6,308 bases of DNA. It comes from Acidobacteriota bacterium (GTDB lineage: Bacteria > Acidobacteriota > Terriglobia > Terriglobales > Acidobacteriaceae). The stretch covers positions 1-6,308 of the forward strand of contig JAJZIF010000239.1 in NCBI GenBank assembly GCA_021810735.1, written 5' to 3'. The notes below the pieces were generated by a model. It made no database searches, was not told where the DNA came from, and saw only the letters and a program-made list of their open reading frames with translations. This document shows positions 1 to 5,653 of this stretch, in pieces. The translations under genes and the position numbers were made by a program. Within the stretch, counting starts at the first letter, position 1. Every line of letters begins with the position of its first letter.

Positions 1-699
1 TTCCGGCACATCGCCGGAAACGATGCGCCGCGCCAGTCCTTCCACAATGGCTGTTTTTCCCACGCCCGGCTCGCCAATCAATACGGGATTGTTTTTTGTC
101 CGCCGCGACAGCACCTGCACCACGCGGCGAATCTCTTCATCCCGCCCAATCACCGGGTCCAGCTTGCCCCGCCGCGCCAGCTCTGTCAGGTCGCGAGCAT
201 AGCGCTCCAGCGCCTGAAACTTTGCTTCGGGATTTTGGTCCGTCACGCGCTGCGTGCCTCGCACTGTCGTCAGCGCGCGCAGAATCGCGTCGTGGCTGGC
301 GCCTTCTGCCGCCAGCGCCATCTGCGCCGGATCATTCTTCTGCTGCGCAATCGCCAGCAGCAGATGCTCCGTCGAAACATATTCATCTTTGAAGTTAGCG
401 GCTTCCTGAAACGCCTGCTCCACCACTTTCAGAAAACTCTTCGAGGGCTGCGCCTGATTCGAGTCGCCCGAAATTTTCGGAAATGTTTGCAGCGCCTGCT
501 CCAGCCGCGCGCGCAACGCGTCGGGATTTGCACCCGCTTTTTGCAGCACGGGCGCAACAATTCCCTCCTTGTCCTGCAACAACGCCAGCAGCAAATGCGT
601 CGGCTGCAACTCCGGATTGCCGTTGTCACTGGCCAAAGTGGTGGCCGTCTGTACGGCGTCCTGCGCCTTCACGGTAAGTTTGTCCCAGCGAATGGCCAT
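1..699 (-). CDS. clpB: ClpB protein disaggregase, N-terminal 233 residues (3' end outside window)
   Basis: ClpB is a cytoplasmic AAA+ ATPase that, with DnaK/DnaJ/GrpE, threads and refolds aggregated proteins after heat stress. The visible part begins [17 protein letters not shown]. Residues about 1-150 form the paired Clp N-terminal repeats; the helix starting THLLLALLQ (34 onward) is echoed by [11 protein letters not shown] (110-120). A linker containing [20 protein letters not shown] leads into the first AAA+ domain, with [10 protein letters not shown] (183-192) and a complete Walker A GEPGVGKT (209-216). The reading frame stays open to the window edge. Family members are about 850-880 residues, so roughly a quarter is seen. 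The ATG at 697-699 is supported by AGGA seven bases upstream and by the family N-terminus. It lies 134 nt after hsp20, a fellow chaperone, with a terminator-like hairpin between. No key residue is missing. The identification is very secure. Confidence 0.97.
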   Translation of the reverse strand, partial: MAIRWDKLTVKAQDAVQTATTLASDNGNPELQPTHLLLALLQDKEGIVAPVLQKAGANPDALRARLEQALQTFPKISGDSNQAQPSKSFLKVVEQAFQEAANFKDEYVSTEHLLLAIAQQKNDPAQMALAAEGASHDAILRALTTVRGTQRVTDQNPEAKFQALERYARDLTELARRGKLDPVIGRDEEIRRVVQVLSRRTKNNPVLIGEPGVGKTAIVEGLARRIVSGDVPE

Positions 700-736
700 G
701 GTCAATGTCCTGCTTTCGTGTGAACTTTCTGAACCA

Positions 737-747
737 ATTATCTATAT
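737..747 (-). promoter_or_regulatory. Candidate -10 region for clpB
   Basis: The minus strand between the terminator-like hairpin and the clpB start is AT-rich and reads TATAGATAAT. GATAAT (737-742) matches the sigma-70 -10 consensus at five of six positions and would place the transcript start about 30 nt before the clpB ATG. No good -35 box is visible 16-18 nt upstream, and no sigma-32-type pair (CTTGAA with CCCCAT), CIRCE or HAIR element was found. It is a weak call, made because clpB probably needs its own promoter if the upstream hairpin terminates. Confidence 0.27.
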
Positions 748-753
748 GGATGG

Positions 754-798
754 AGAAAACAGGGCAGGAGTCGCGCCTTCGCGCGAAAAACCTGCCCT
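754..798 (-). terminator. Two-tier hairpin with T-tract between hsp20 and clpB
   Basis: The outer arms AGGGCAGG (761-768) and CCTGCCCT (791-798) pair perfectly over 8 bp. Inside them TCGCGC (771-776) and GCGCGA (781-786) pair over 6 bp around a four-base loop (777-780). On the minus strand the structure is followed at once by GTTTTCT (760 down to 754). A GC-rich stem plus a T-run is the form of an intrinsic terminator, and it sits 36 nt after the hsp20 stop. The T-run is only four bases, so termination may be partial, allowing some read-through into clpB. Confidence 0.72.
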
Positions 799-833
799 CT
801 CTGAATGCCCCTGCAAATCCTGCGACAACGCCT

Positions 834-1340
834 TTATGCAGCGGGTTTCGATTCGGTCGATTTCGACTCCACAGTTTTCGGCCCGCCTCCGGTCGCTGCT
901 CCGCTCACCGAGACCTTGATCTGTTTCGGCTTCGCTTCCGCACGTTTGCCCAGCTCGACCGTCAAAACGCCGGCGTCGTAATGCGCCTTCACGCTCTCCT
1001 GGTCCAGCGTATTCGGCAGAGTAAACACGCGGGCAAAACTGCCATAGCGGCGCTCCACGCGATGATAGTTTTCTTCCTTGGTTTCCTTTTCAAAGCGGCG
1101 CTCGCCGCGAACCGTCAGCGCGTTGTTCTCCAATTGAATGTCGAAGTCCTCCAGCTTCATGCCGGGAACCTCCAGCTTCAACACAATATGGTTCGCATCT
1201 TCATAGATGTCGACGGGCGGAACAAATGCACTCGACGAAAGGGATTCATCGTCCCCGCGATTCGCCTCCCGTAGCAGCGAATTCAGGCTGTTTTGCAGAG
1301 CATACATCTCTTGAAACGGTGTCCAACGTGTAATGGCCAT
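834..1340 (-). CDS. hsp20: Small heat-shock protein, Hsp20/alpha-crystallin family
   Basis: This 168-residue ATP-independent holdase binds unfolding proteins in the cytoplasm and keeps them refoldable by DnaK/ClpB. Residues 1-40 are the variable N-terminal arm (MAITRWTPFQEMYALQ). Residues about 41-143 form the alpha-crystallin domain, opening PPVDIYEDANHIVLKLEVPG and ending in the hallmark A-x4-G-V-L motif (A119 to L126). The C-terminal extension carries an I-x-V anchor (IKV, 141-143), which plugs neighbouring subunits in sHSP oligomers, then a flexible Ser/Lys/Gly-rich tail. The frame is open 45 codons further upstream. The ATG at 1340 is chosen because AGGAGGAG lies six bases before it and MAITRWTP matches Hsp20 N-termini. 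It has its own promoter candidate and leader, and is followed by a hairpin and clpB. The family is certain; the exact paralogue name is not. Confidence 0.95.
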   Translation of the reverse strand: MAITRWTPFQEMYALQNSLNSLLREANRGDDESLSSSAFVPPVDIYEDANHIVLKLEVPGMKLEDFDIQLENNALTVRGERRFEKETKEENYHRVERRYGSFARVFTLPNTLDQESVKAHYDAGVLTVELGKRAEAKPKQIKVSVSGAATGGGPKTVESKSTESKPAA

Positions 1341-1346
1341 GAAATT

Positions 1347-1416
1347 CTCCTCCTGGTTGGTTTGAATGTAGATGAAATAGGTGGGGACACGGCGGACGAG
1401 TTGCGCCAGTCCAGCC
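1347..1416 (-). promoter_or_regulatory. hsp20 leader: strong Shine-Dalgarno and possible SD-masking structure
   Basis: The Shine-Dalgarno AGGAGGAG (1347-1354) is near perfect. Two upstream leader segments can pair with it. CUCGUCC (1394-1400) pairs with GGAGGAG at six of seven positions with one central G-G mismatch. CCACCU (1379-1384) pairs with AGGAGG at five of six with one A-A mismatch. Near the predicted 5' end, GGC-U-GGAC pairs with GUCCGCC (1391-1416, one bulge), a hairpin that would compete for the first anti-SD segment. Imperfect SD pairing is the principle of ROSE-type RNA thermometers on sHSP genes. A functional switch is inference only. Confidence 0.32.
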
Positions 1417-1431
1417 GGTTCGCCTGAAAAT

Positions 1432-1440
1432 ACTATAGCA
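1432..1440 (-). promoter_or_regulatory. Extended -10 promoter candidate for hsp20
   Basis: The minus strand reads TGCTATAGT: TATAGT (1432-1437) matches TATAAT at five of six positions and is preceded by TGn, the extended -10 motif that can work without a good -35. No convincing -35 lies 17 nt upstream. Transcription would start near 1425, giving a leader of about 85 nt. No sigma-32-type pair, CIRCE or HAIR inverted repeat was seen nearby, so heat induction, if present, is not explained by a recognisable operator. Confidence 0.42.
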
Positions 1441-1485
1441 CAAAATGGAAGATAATATGAGTGAATGATTGTCATATTTCATCAA

Positions 1486-1653
1486 AAACTATCGACGTTC
1501 GGGAATATGCCTAAGGCCCCGCAGAATTTATATGCGTAAGTATCGCTGTTTCAGATAGATCCATTCGCTGGGCAGACCCGCTGAAAGCGGCCTTCGGCTC
1601 TAAGCGATAGCGCTGAGGAACGTCCCGACGGGCTCTCCGGAACCGTCGCCGTG
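1486..1653. repeat. Non-coding spacer with REP-like small-hairpin cluster
   Basis: This gene-free stretch lies just past the oxidase stop. It contains CCGCT-GAA-AGCGG (1578-1590, perfect 5-bp stem) and AGCG-ATAG-CGCT (1603-1614, 4-bp stem), followed by GAGGAACGTCCCG. On the minus strand this reads as a CGTTCCTCAGCGCT block followed by the AGCGG stem. From memory, that resembles short hairpin elements scattered between genes in Acidobacteria. No T-run follows either stem on the minus strand, so it is not a clear terminator for the oxidase. Only one copy is present in this window, so repeat status is inferred. Confidence 0.35.
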
Positions 1654-3009
1654 TCAGTCTGTCTCGACATGGTCGCGGATGTACCTGTTGCGGAATTTTC
1701 CCTTGGAGTCGAATTCCTGGGTCAGGGCCCGGAAGTCCTGGATGCGCGGGTAAAGCGGCGCGATCTCACGGGTATCCATGGTAAAGACCTTGGCCCAGTG
1801 GGGGCGGGCACCGTAGGGGGCGAGCGTGGCCTCAATCTGCGGAAGCACGTGCATCACTGCGTCGGATTCGAGCTTCCAGGTGAAGTGGACCGCCAGGGAG
1901 GGGCGTCGGTACGCCATGCTCATCCACAGGTCGTCGGCGGCGATGGCGCGGAGTTCCGTGATGTAGAGGTGAGGGGTGATGCTGTCGCGGAGGGTTTCGA
2001 CAGCGCGGATGGCTTCATATCCGCGATCGAAGGGAACGAAAAACTCGGTTTGCAGTTCCTGTCCGCTCGAAGGCGTGAAGTTCATCTTGAAGTGCGGGAG
2101 CCGCTCGTACCAGGGCCCCACAATGTTCAGCTGGTCGGTACAGGCTTCGGCGGAGTGGCCGGGAATGGGATGGAGCTTTTCCGTTGCGAGGGTTGCGTTG
2201 TAGAAGCGGGCGGGAGGGGTAGAGGCGCCGCCCTGATCGACGCGGCGCTTGATCCAGACCTCGCCGGCACGACCGTTCTGCCAGTCTGTAAAGATGGAAA
2301 CGCTATAGCCGGCTCCCATGATGTCGCCCAGGTGGTGCTCGAGTTCGCTGAAGGGAAGATTCTGGTAGACGATCTGGGTCATATCGTAGCGCGGCTGGAC
2401 GGCAAGGGTCACATGGGTGACCACGCCGAGTGCTCCGAGACCAACCACCGCTCCAGCGAAGCGGTCGCCATCCTTGTCGCGGGAAAGGGTACGGACGATT
2501 CCGTCTGCAGCGACGAATTGGATCGCAGTCACCGCTGTGGCGAGATTGCCGTTGCGCATTCCCGAGCCGTGGGTTGCGGTGGCGCACGCTCCGCCCACGG
2601 AGATGTGCGGCAGAGAGGCCATGTTATGCAGGGCAAAACCCTTCGCGTCGAGGATGAGCGCAAGGTCGCCGTAGCGGATGCCTGCGCCTACCGTTGCGGT
2701 GCGTGCTTTGGGGTCGAGGGTCACGTCCGTCAGCTTGAGCGTGGAGATTTGTGCGATGCGTGAATCGGCGATTCCGTTGAACGAGTGGCGGGTGCCGAGT
2801 GCGCGGACCCGTGCGACACTGCGGACGGCATCCTGCACTTCAGAAATCGATGCCGGCTGGAAGACTTTATTGGTCGAGTAGTGATAGTTGCCCGACCAAT
2901 TGGTTCTCGGAATCGTTTCATCCGCGAATGCAGCGCATTCGGGGAAAGTTGTCGCCATCATCGCTGCAGCCGTCGCGGCTGAGCCCTTGAGAAATTCTCG
3001 TTTGTCCAT
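1654..3009 (-). CDS. Tat-exported FAD-linked alditol/xylitol oxidase-like protein (AldO family)
   Basis: This 451-residue flavoprotein belongs to the VAO/GMC-unrelated 'FAD_binding_4 plus ALO' group. Relatives oxidise the C1 hydroxyl of xylitol, sorbitol or similar polyols to the aldose, passing electrons to O2 to make H2O2. Residues 1-29 look like a Tat signal: KREFLK (3-8), hydrophobic AATAAAMMATT, and an AFA cleavage site (27-29). The FAD domain has LGTRHSFNG with His75, the expected covalent flavin attachment residue, and LPHISVGG with Ser137. The substrate domain keeps the AldO-type active site: Glu352 and Arg354 (TELRAIAAD), His375 and Thr377 (VHFTW), Lys407 (HWAKVF). The C-terminus FRNRYIRDHV is typical of sugar-lactone/alditol oxidases. 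The start is the ATG at 3007-3009; only a weak GGCGG-like SD precedes it. The real substrate could instead be a lactone or another polyol. Export would put H2O2 production in the periplasm. Confidence 0.86.
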   Translation of the reverse strand: MDKREFLKGSAATAAAMMATTFPECAAFADETIPRTNWSGNYHYSTNKVFQPASISEVQDAVRSVARVRALGTRHSFNGIADSRIAQISTLKLTDVTLDPKARTATVGAGIRYGDLALILDAKGFALHNMASLPHISVGGACATATHGSGMRNGNLATAVTAIQFVAADGIVRTLSRDKDGDRFAGAVVGLGALGVVTHVTLAVQPRYDMTQIVYQNLPFSELEHHLGDIMGAGYSVSIFTDWQNGRAGEVWIKRRVDQGGASTPPARFYNATLATEKLHPIPGHSAEACTDQLNIVGPWYERLPHFKMNFTPSSGQELQTEFFVPFDRGYEAIRAVETLRDSITPHLYITELRAIAADDLWMSMAYRRPSLAVHFTWKLESDAVMHVLPQIEATLAPYGARPHWAKVFTMDTREIAPLYPRIQDFRALTQEFDSKGKFRNRYIRDHVETD

Positions 3010-3104
3010 TTCGCACCGCCGTTCGGTTCTGTGGGAATAATTCTAAGCGCAGGAAACTGCGATGGCTGGATCTCCCTGGAGAATTCGTTCTGACTCACGA
3101 GTGA
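3010..3104. promoter_or_regulatory. Oxidase upstream region with two short inverted repeats
   Basis: Two small dyads lie 60-100 nt before the oxidase start: TCTCC-CT-GGAGA (3071-3082) and CTCAC-GA-GTGAG (3094-3105). Each has perfect 5-bp arms and a 2-bp centre, too tight for an RNA hairpin but acceptable for a dimeric DNA-binding protein. The minus strand also has an AT-rich TTAGAATTATT about 40 nt before the ATG as a possible -10 area, but no matching -35. Arms this short may be chance. The bounds mark where I looked and do not define an operator. Confidence 0.2.
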
Positions 3105-3272
3105 GCCTGCTCCTTCGCTCATGCAAACAGTCGATCACAGCGACTCGGCCAAAAATCAGGTGTAGTTGCTCTGACGGATACGAACAAGCGGCCCATCTAT
3201 ACCCTGCTCTTTCATTCCAGCGCTGAGAGGCTGCTTGAGATCGCCCGCGATCCGCGATACCTCGGCGCCTAA
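3105..3272 (+). pseudogene. Possible C-terminal gene remnant in the oxidase-permease spacer
   Basis: Plus-strand codons from 3105 to the TAA at 3270-3272 have no stop and give a protein-like tail. Its last part reads VVALTDTNKRPIYTLLFHSS (3162-3221), then AERLLEIARDPRYLGA and the stop. The P-[IVL]-Y-x-L-x-F-x-S pattern followed by an amphipathic helix recalls the C-terminal end of three-Cys-motif partner (TcmP) proteins, though this is a resemblance from memory. A TGA at 3102-3104 closes the frame upstream, there is no usable start with an SD, and only about 95 bp separate it from the oxidase. It therefore cannot be an intact gene. If real, it is the decayed end of a deleted gene, lying opposite in direction to its neighbours. 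It could also be a chance open stretch. Confidence 0.28.
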
Positions 3273-3352
3273 GATTTATCGAGACCGATCTGGGAGGCAA
3301 CGACGTGGCGGGCTGTCACTGGAAGCGCCTCAGAAAACGCCGTGCCGTCAAC
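3273..3352. other. Non-coding 3' flank of the permease gene
   Basis: These 80 bases follow the permease stop on the minus strand. I see no stem followed by a T-run, so no terminator can be called, and no convincing coding potential. Together with 3010-3272 this makes a 343-nt gene-free spacer, suggesting that the oxidase is transcribed separately from the permease. Confidence 0.5.
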
Positions 3353-4882
3353 CTACTTACGTTCCGTGCCTAGCGCCCTTTGCACCTTGCTGTGCCTCAC
3401 ACTGTATGTGAAGTAGATCAGCAGACCGACCACCAGCCATGCAACGACCACTTCTTTCGTCAGGGCGGGAAGCGTCCAGATCAAGTAGAGCGCGGTCACG
3501 ATGCCACAAATCGGCACCAGCGGCACCCACGGTGTTTTGAAGGGCCGCGCCAGATTGGGCATTCTTCGCCGCAGAATCCATACTCCGGCGCAGACGATCG
3601 CGAAAGCCAGCAATGTACCCATATTCACCAATTCCGCCAGCCTGTCGATGGGCAGCAGGGCAGGCAGAAACGCCACGATCACGCCCACCACAATGTTCGA
3701 AAGATACGGCGTGCGAAAGCGAGGATGAATTTTGCCTGCCCACTTCCACAGCAATCCATCGCGCGACATGGAGAAGAAGATCCTGCTCTGTGCCAGCAGC
3801 ATAACCAACATAACCGTGGCCAGCCCAAAAACGGCGCCCACCTTGACCAGAAGGCTGCCCCACGCGACGCCTGTTACATCGATGGCAACCGCCATGGGGT
3901 CGGCCACGTTCAGCGTTTTATAGCTGACCATTCCCGTCATCACTGCGGAGACGAGAATATAGAGGATCGTGCAAATCACCAGCGTCCCGAGGATTCCGAT
4001 CGGCATATCGCGCTGCGGATTTTTTGCCTCCTGCGCCGCGGTCGAGACGGCATCGAAGCCGATGTAGGCGAAGAAAATCGAAGCAGCGCCAGCGGTGATG
4101 CCTCCCAGTCCAAAGCGCCCGGGTCCCTCCGATGGCGGAATATAGGGGTGCCAGTTGATCTTGGCCAGAACTGGATGATGCAGCAGGAATGCGACCCCGA
4201 TGACCAGGAAGACGCCGACTGCGGACAACTTGATCAGGACCATGGCCGTATTGAGATTGGCGGATTCCTCGATGCCCACCACCAGGACGAGGGTGACAGC
4301 CAGAATGGCCACGAAGGCAACCAGATTGAATACTCCGGTGACGTGCCGCATGCCTGCTGTATTGATGCCCATGGGCAGGGAAGCCATCGGCAGCCAGTGG
4401 TCCTGGTAAAAATACAGCACATCGCCGCGGGTGGTGGTGAGTTGCGGTGGGACATAGATATGGAAGTCCTGCAGCAAGCTGACCAGATATCCACTCCAGC
4501 CGGATGCAACGGTCGCCGCGCCAAACGCGTATTCCAGTACCAGGTCCCAGCCGATCATCCACGCAACGAATTCGCCCAATGTCGCATACCCGTAGGTGTA
4601 GGCGGAGCCGGCGATCGGTATCAACGCCGCGAATTCCGCGTAGCAAAGGCCGGCGAATGCACAGGTAATGCCAGCCACGATGAAGCTGAGTGTGACGGCC
4701 GGCCCGGCGTGAATCGCAGCCGCTTGCCCTGTCAGTACGAAGATGCCGGCGCCGATGACCGCGCCGATGCCAAGCGTGATCAGATTGACTGGGCCAAGTG
4801 CTCGCTTGAGTTCGTGTTCGCCTTCCGTGTGCGCTTCCGAAAGCAGCGCGGACATAGGCTTGATGGCCCCAAGTTTTGCCAT
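3353..4882 (-). CDS. APC-superfamily amino-acid permease (YfnA / cationic amino acid transporter type)
   Basis: This inner-membrane secondary transporter of 509 residues probably imports amino acids with protons. After a hydrophilic N-terminus (1-28, containing EGEHELKRALGP), TM1 carries the signature GIGAVIGAGIF (38-48), whose unwound centre contacts the substrate backbone in LeuT-fold carriers. TM2-3 include AGLCYAEFAALIPIAGSAYT. TM6 has FFAYIGFDAVSTAAQEAKNP (270-289), the typical APC/CAT segment with the conserved E-x-x-N-P turn, followed by R-D-M-P-I-G. About twelve hydrophobic segments run to residue 493, ending in a basic tail (RHSKVQRALGTERK). Length and layout match YfnA/CAT-type permeases rather than LysP types. 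The start could be the ATG at 4882 (GGGAG 11 nt upstream) or an in-frame TTG at 4888 (GGGAG 5 nt upstream, 511 residues). The substrate cannot be read from sequence; cationic amino acids are a guess from the family name. Confidence 0.92.
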   Translation of the reverse strand: MAKLGAIKPMSALLSEAHTEGEHELKRALGPVNLITLGIGAVIGAGIFVLTGQAAAIHAGPAVTLSFIVAGITCAFAGLCYAEFAALIPIAGSAYTYGYATLGEFVAWMIGWDLVLEYAFGAATVASGWSGYLVSLLQDFHIYVPPQLTTTRGDVLYFYQDHWLPMASLPMGINTAGMRHVTGVFNLVAFVAILAVTLVLVVGIEESANLNTAMVLIKLSAVGVFLVIGVAFLLHHPVLAKINWHPYIPPSEGPGRFGLGGITAGAASIFFAYIGFDAVSTAAQEAKNPQRDMPIGILGTLVICTILYILVSAVMTGMVSYKTLNVADPMAVAIDVTGVAWGSLLVKVGAVFGLATVMLVMLLAQSRIFFSMSRDGLLWKWAGKIHPRFRTPYLSNIVVGVIVAFLPALLPIDRLAELVNMGTLLAFAIVCAGVWILRRRMPNLARPFKTPWVPLVPICGIVTALYLIWTLPALTKEVVVAWLVVGLLIYFTYSVRHSKVQRALGTERK

Positions 4883-4959
4883 GGACAAGGATTCTCCCAG
4901 TGTCGTGTGCGTGAACCTGACTACAGATGAGCGCGCTTCGCAGCAAGGCTTATGTAGCT

Positions 4960-4988
4960 CGATAGTATCGTAAGCAGCGATTTCCCAA
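4960..4988 (-). promoter_or_regulatory. Weak promoter with overlapping palindrome upstream of the permease
   Basis: CGATA-G-TATCG (4960-4970) is a perfect 11-nt dyad about 78 nt before the permease ATG. On the minus strand it contains TACTAT (4962-4967, four of six matches to TATAAT), preceded 15 nt upstream by TTGGGA (4983-4988, four of six to TTGACA). A dyad centred on a -10 box is a common place for a repressor to act. Both boxes are poor and the spacing is short, so this is a suggestion only. Confidence 0.22.
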
Positions 4989-5000
4989 TAGCGAGCGATC

Positions 5001-5648
5001 TTAGCGCAGCAGGGAGAAGAATTCTTCGGCGATCTGGCGGGTGGCGGCCTGAGCCGTGTTCGGATCGCTGTTGGCCGGCAGCAGGTCGGAAATCACAGCG
5101 ACAGAGTCCGCTCCAGCATCGAGCACGCTGCGGCAATTCTTGCGTGTAATGCCTCCAATCGCAACCAGCGGTTTCGCGGTTAAGGCGCGTGCTGCCCCCA
5201 ATCCCGCGAGGCCTACCGTTGGATCGGGATTGATTTTCGACGCAGTTGGGAAGATCGGCCCATAGGCGATGTAGTCGCAGCTTGTCTGGTCGGCTTCCAT
5301 CACCTGGTCGGCCGAATTCGTCGAGACGCCAACCCATCTGCCGCTCCCTACGATGCTGCGTGCATCATCTGCGGACACATCGCCCTGCCCAACATGCACG
5401 CCATCGAAGCCGGCGAGCAGAGTAAGGTCGGGACGATCGTTGAATAGGAGCCTAAGATCTTCGCTCGCCGGAAATATCTCGCGTAGCAGAGAGGCGTCAC
5501 GCAACATCTCTCGCGCGCTGCCTTGCTTGTTGCGGTATTGCACCAGCTTCACTCCGGCCGCCCGAAGGCCGGCAGCAATGGAAGCGATAGCAAGCGAGCG
5601 AGCGGACAGCAGATCGGTGTCCAGGATAGCGTACAGACGAGCGAGCAT
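5001..5648 (-). CDS. thiE: Thiamine-phosphate synthase
   Basis: ThiE is a cytoplasmic TIM-barrel enzyme that joins the pyrimidine HMP-PP to the thiazole phosphate, giving thiamine monophosphate and pyrophosphate. The 215 residues match the usual length (about 210-220). All landmark motifs appear in order: LVQYRNKQGS (35-44), FNDRPDL (69-75, Asp71 a Mg ligand), DGVHVGQGD (82-90, Asp90 the second Mg ligand), GVSTNS (107-112), DYIAYGPIFPTASK (125-138, pyrophosphate loop), PLVAIGGI (160-167) and GADSVAVIS (179-187). Small departures from the commonest forms are Asn40 where many have Glu (QLREK) and Gly89 in QGD where many have QED. The ATG at 5646-5648 begins five nt after the accC stop with no clear SD, so translation is probably coupled to accC. 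No TPP riboswitch is visible in the window. The function is secure. Confidence 0.95.
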   Translation of the reverse strand: MLARLYAILDTDLLSARSLAIASIAAGLRAAGVKLVQYRNKQGSAREMLRDASLLREIFPASEDLRLLFNDRPDLTLLAGFDGVHVGQGDVSADDARSIVGSGRWVGVSTNSADQVMEADQTSCDYIAYGPIFPTASKINPDPTVGLAGLGAARALTAKPLVAIGGITRKNCRSVLDAGADSVAVISDLLPANSDPNTAQAATRQIAEEFFSLLR

Positions 5649-5653
5649 ATCGA

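Noticed and set aside
96..919. Several plus-strand frames across clpB and the hsp20-clpB spacer
   Set aside because: All are antisense or off-frame to clpB or hsp20, Arg/Ala/Gln-rich, and without an SD or domain.
1341..1475. 45-codon N-terminal extension of the Hsp20 frame
   Set aside because: The extension does not resemble Hsp20, while a near-perfect SD and a family-typical N-terminus mark the ATG at 1340. The promoter candidate lies inside the extension.
1341..1500. CIRCE, HAIR or sigma-32 promoter for hsp20
   Set aside because: I looked for TTAGCACTC-N9-GAGTGCTAA, CTTGAGT-N7-ACTCAAG and CTTGAA/CCCCAT on the minus strand and found none. A CTTGAA at 1313-1318 lies inside the hsp20 coding region on the opposite strand.
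1649..2100. Terminator directly after the oxidase stop
   Set aside because: The nearby stems (1578-1590, 1603-1614) are short and not followed by a T-run on the minus strand, so they are listed as a repeat-like element instead.
1651..2763. 370-codon plus-strand open frame covering the oxidase gene
   Set aside because: Antisense shadow of a well-conserved flavoprotein; the long open stretch comes from high third-position GC and the product has no recognisable domain.
3043..3300. 85-codon minus-strand frame in the oxidase-permease spacer
   Set aside because: It starts with TTG without an SD and the product is Arg/Ser-rich with no family features. It also overlaps the better plus-strand remnant.
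3380..4930. 516-codon plus-strand open frame covering the permease gene
   Set aside because: It is the exact antisense shadow of a clear APC permease. Its product is rich in His, Gln, Arg and Asp with no family features, as expected from the complement of hydrophobic codons.
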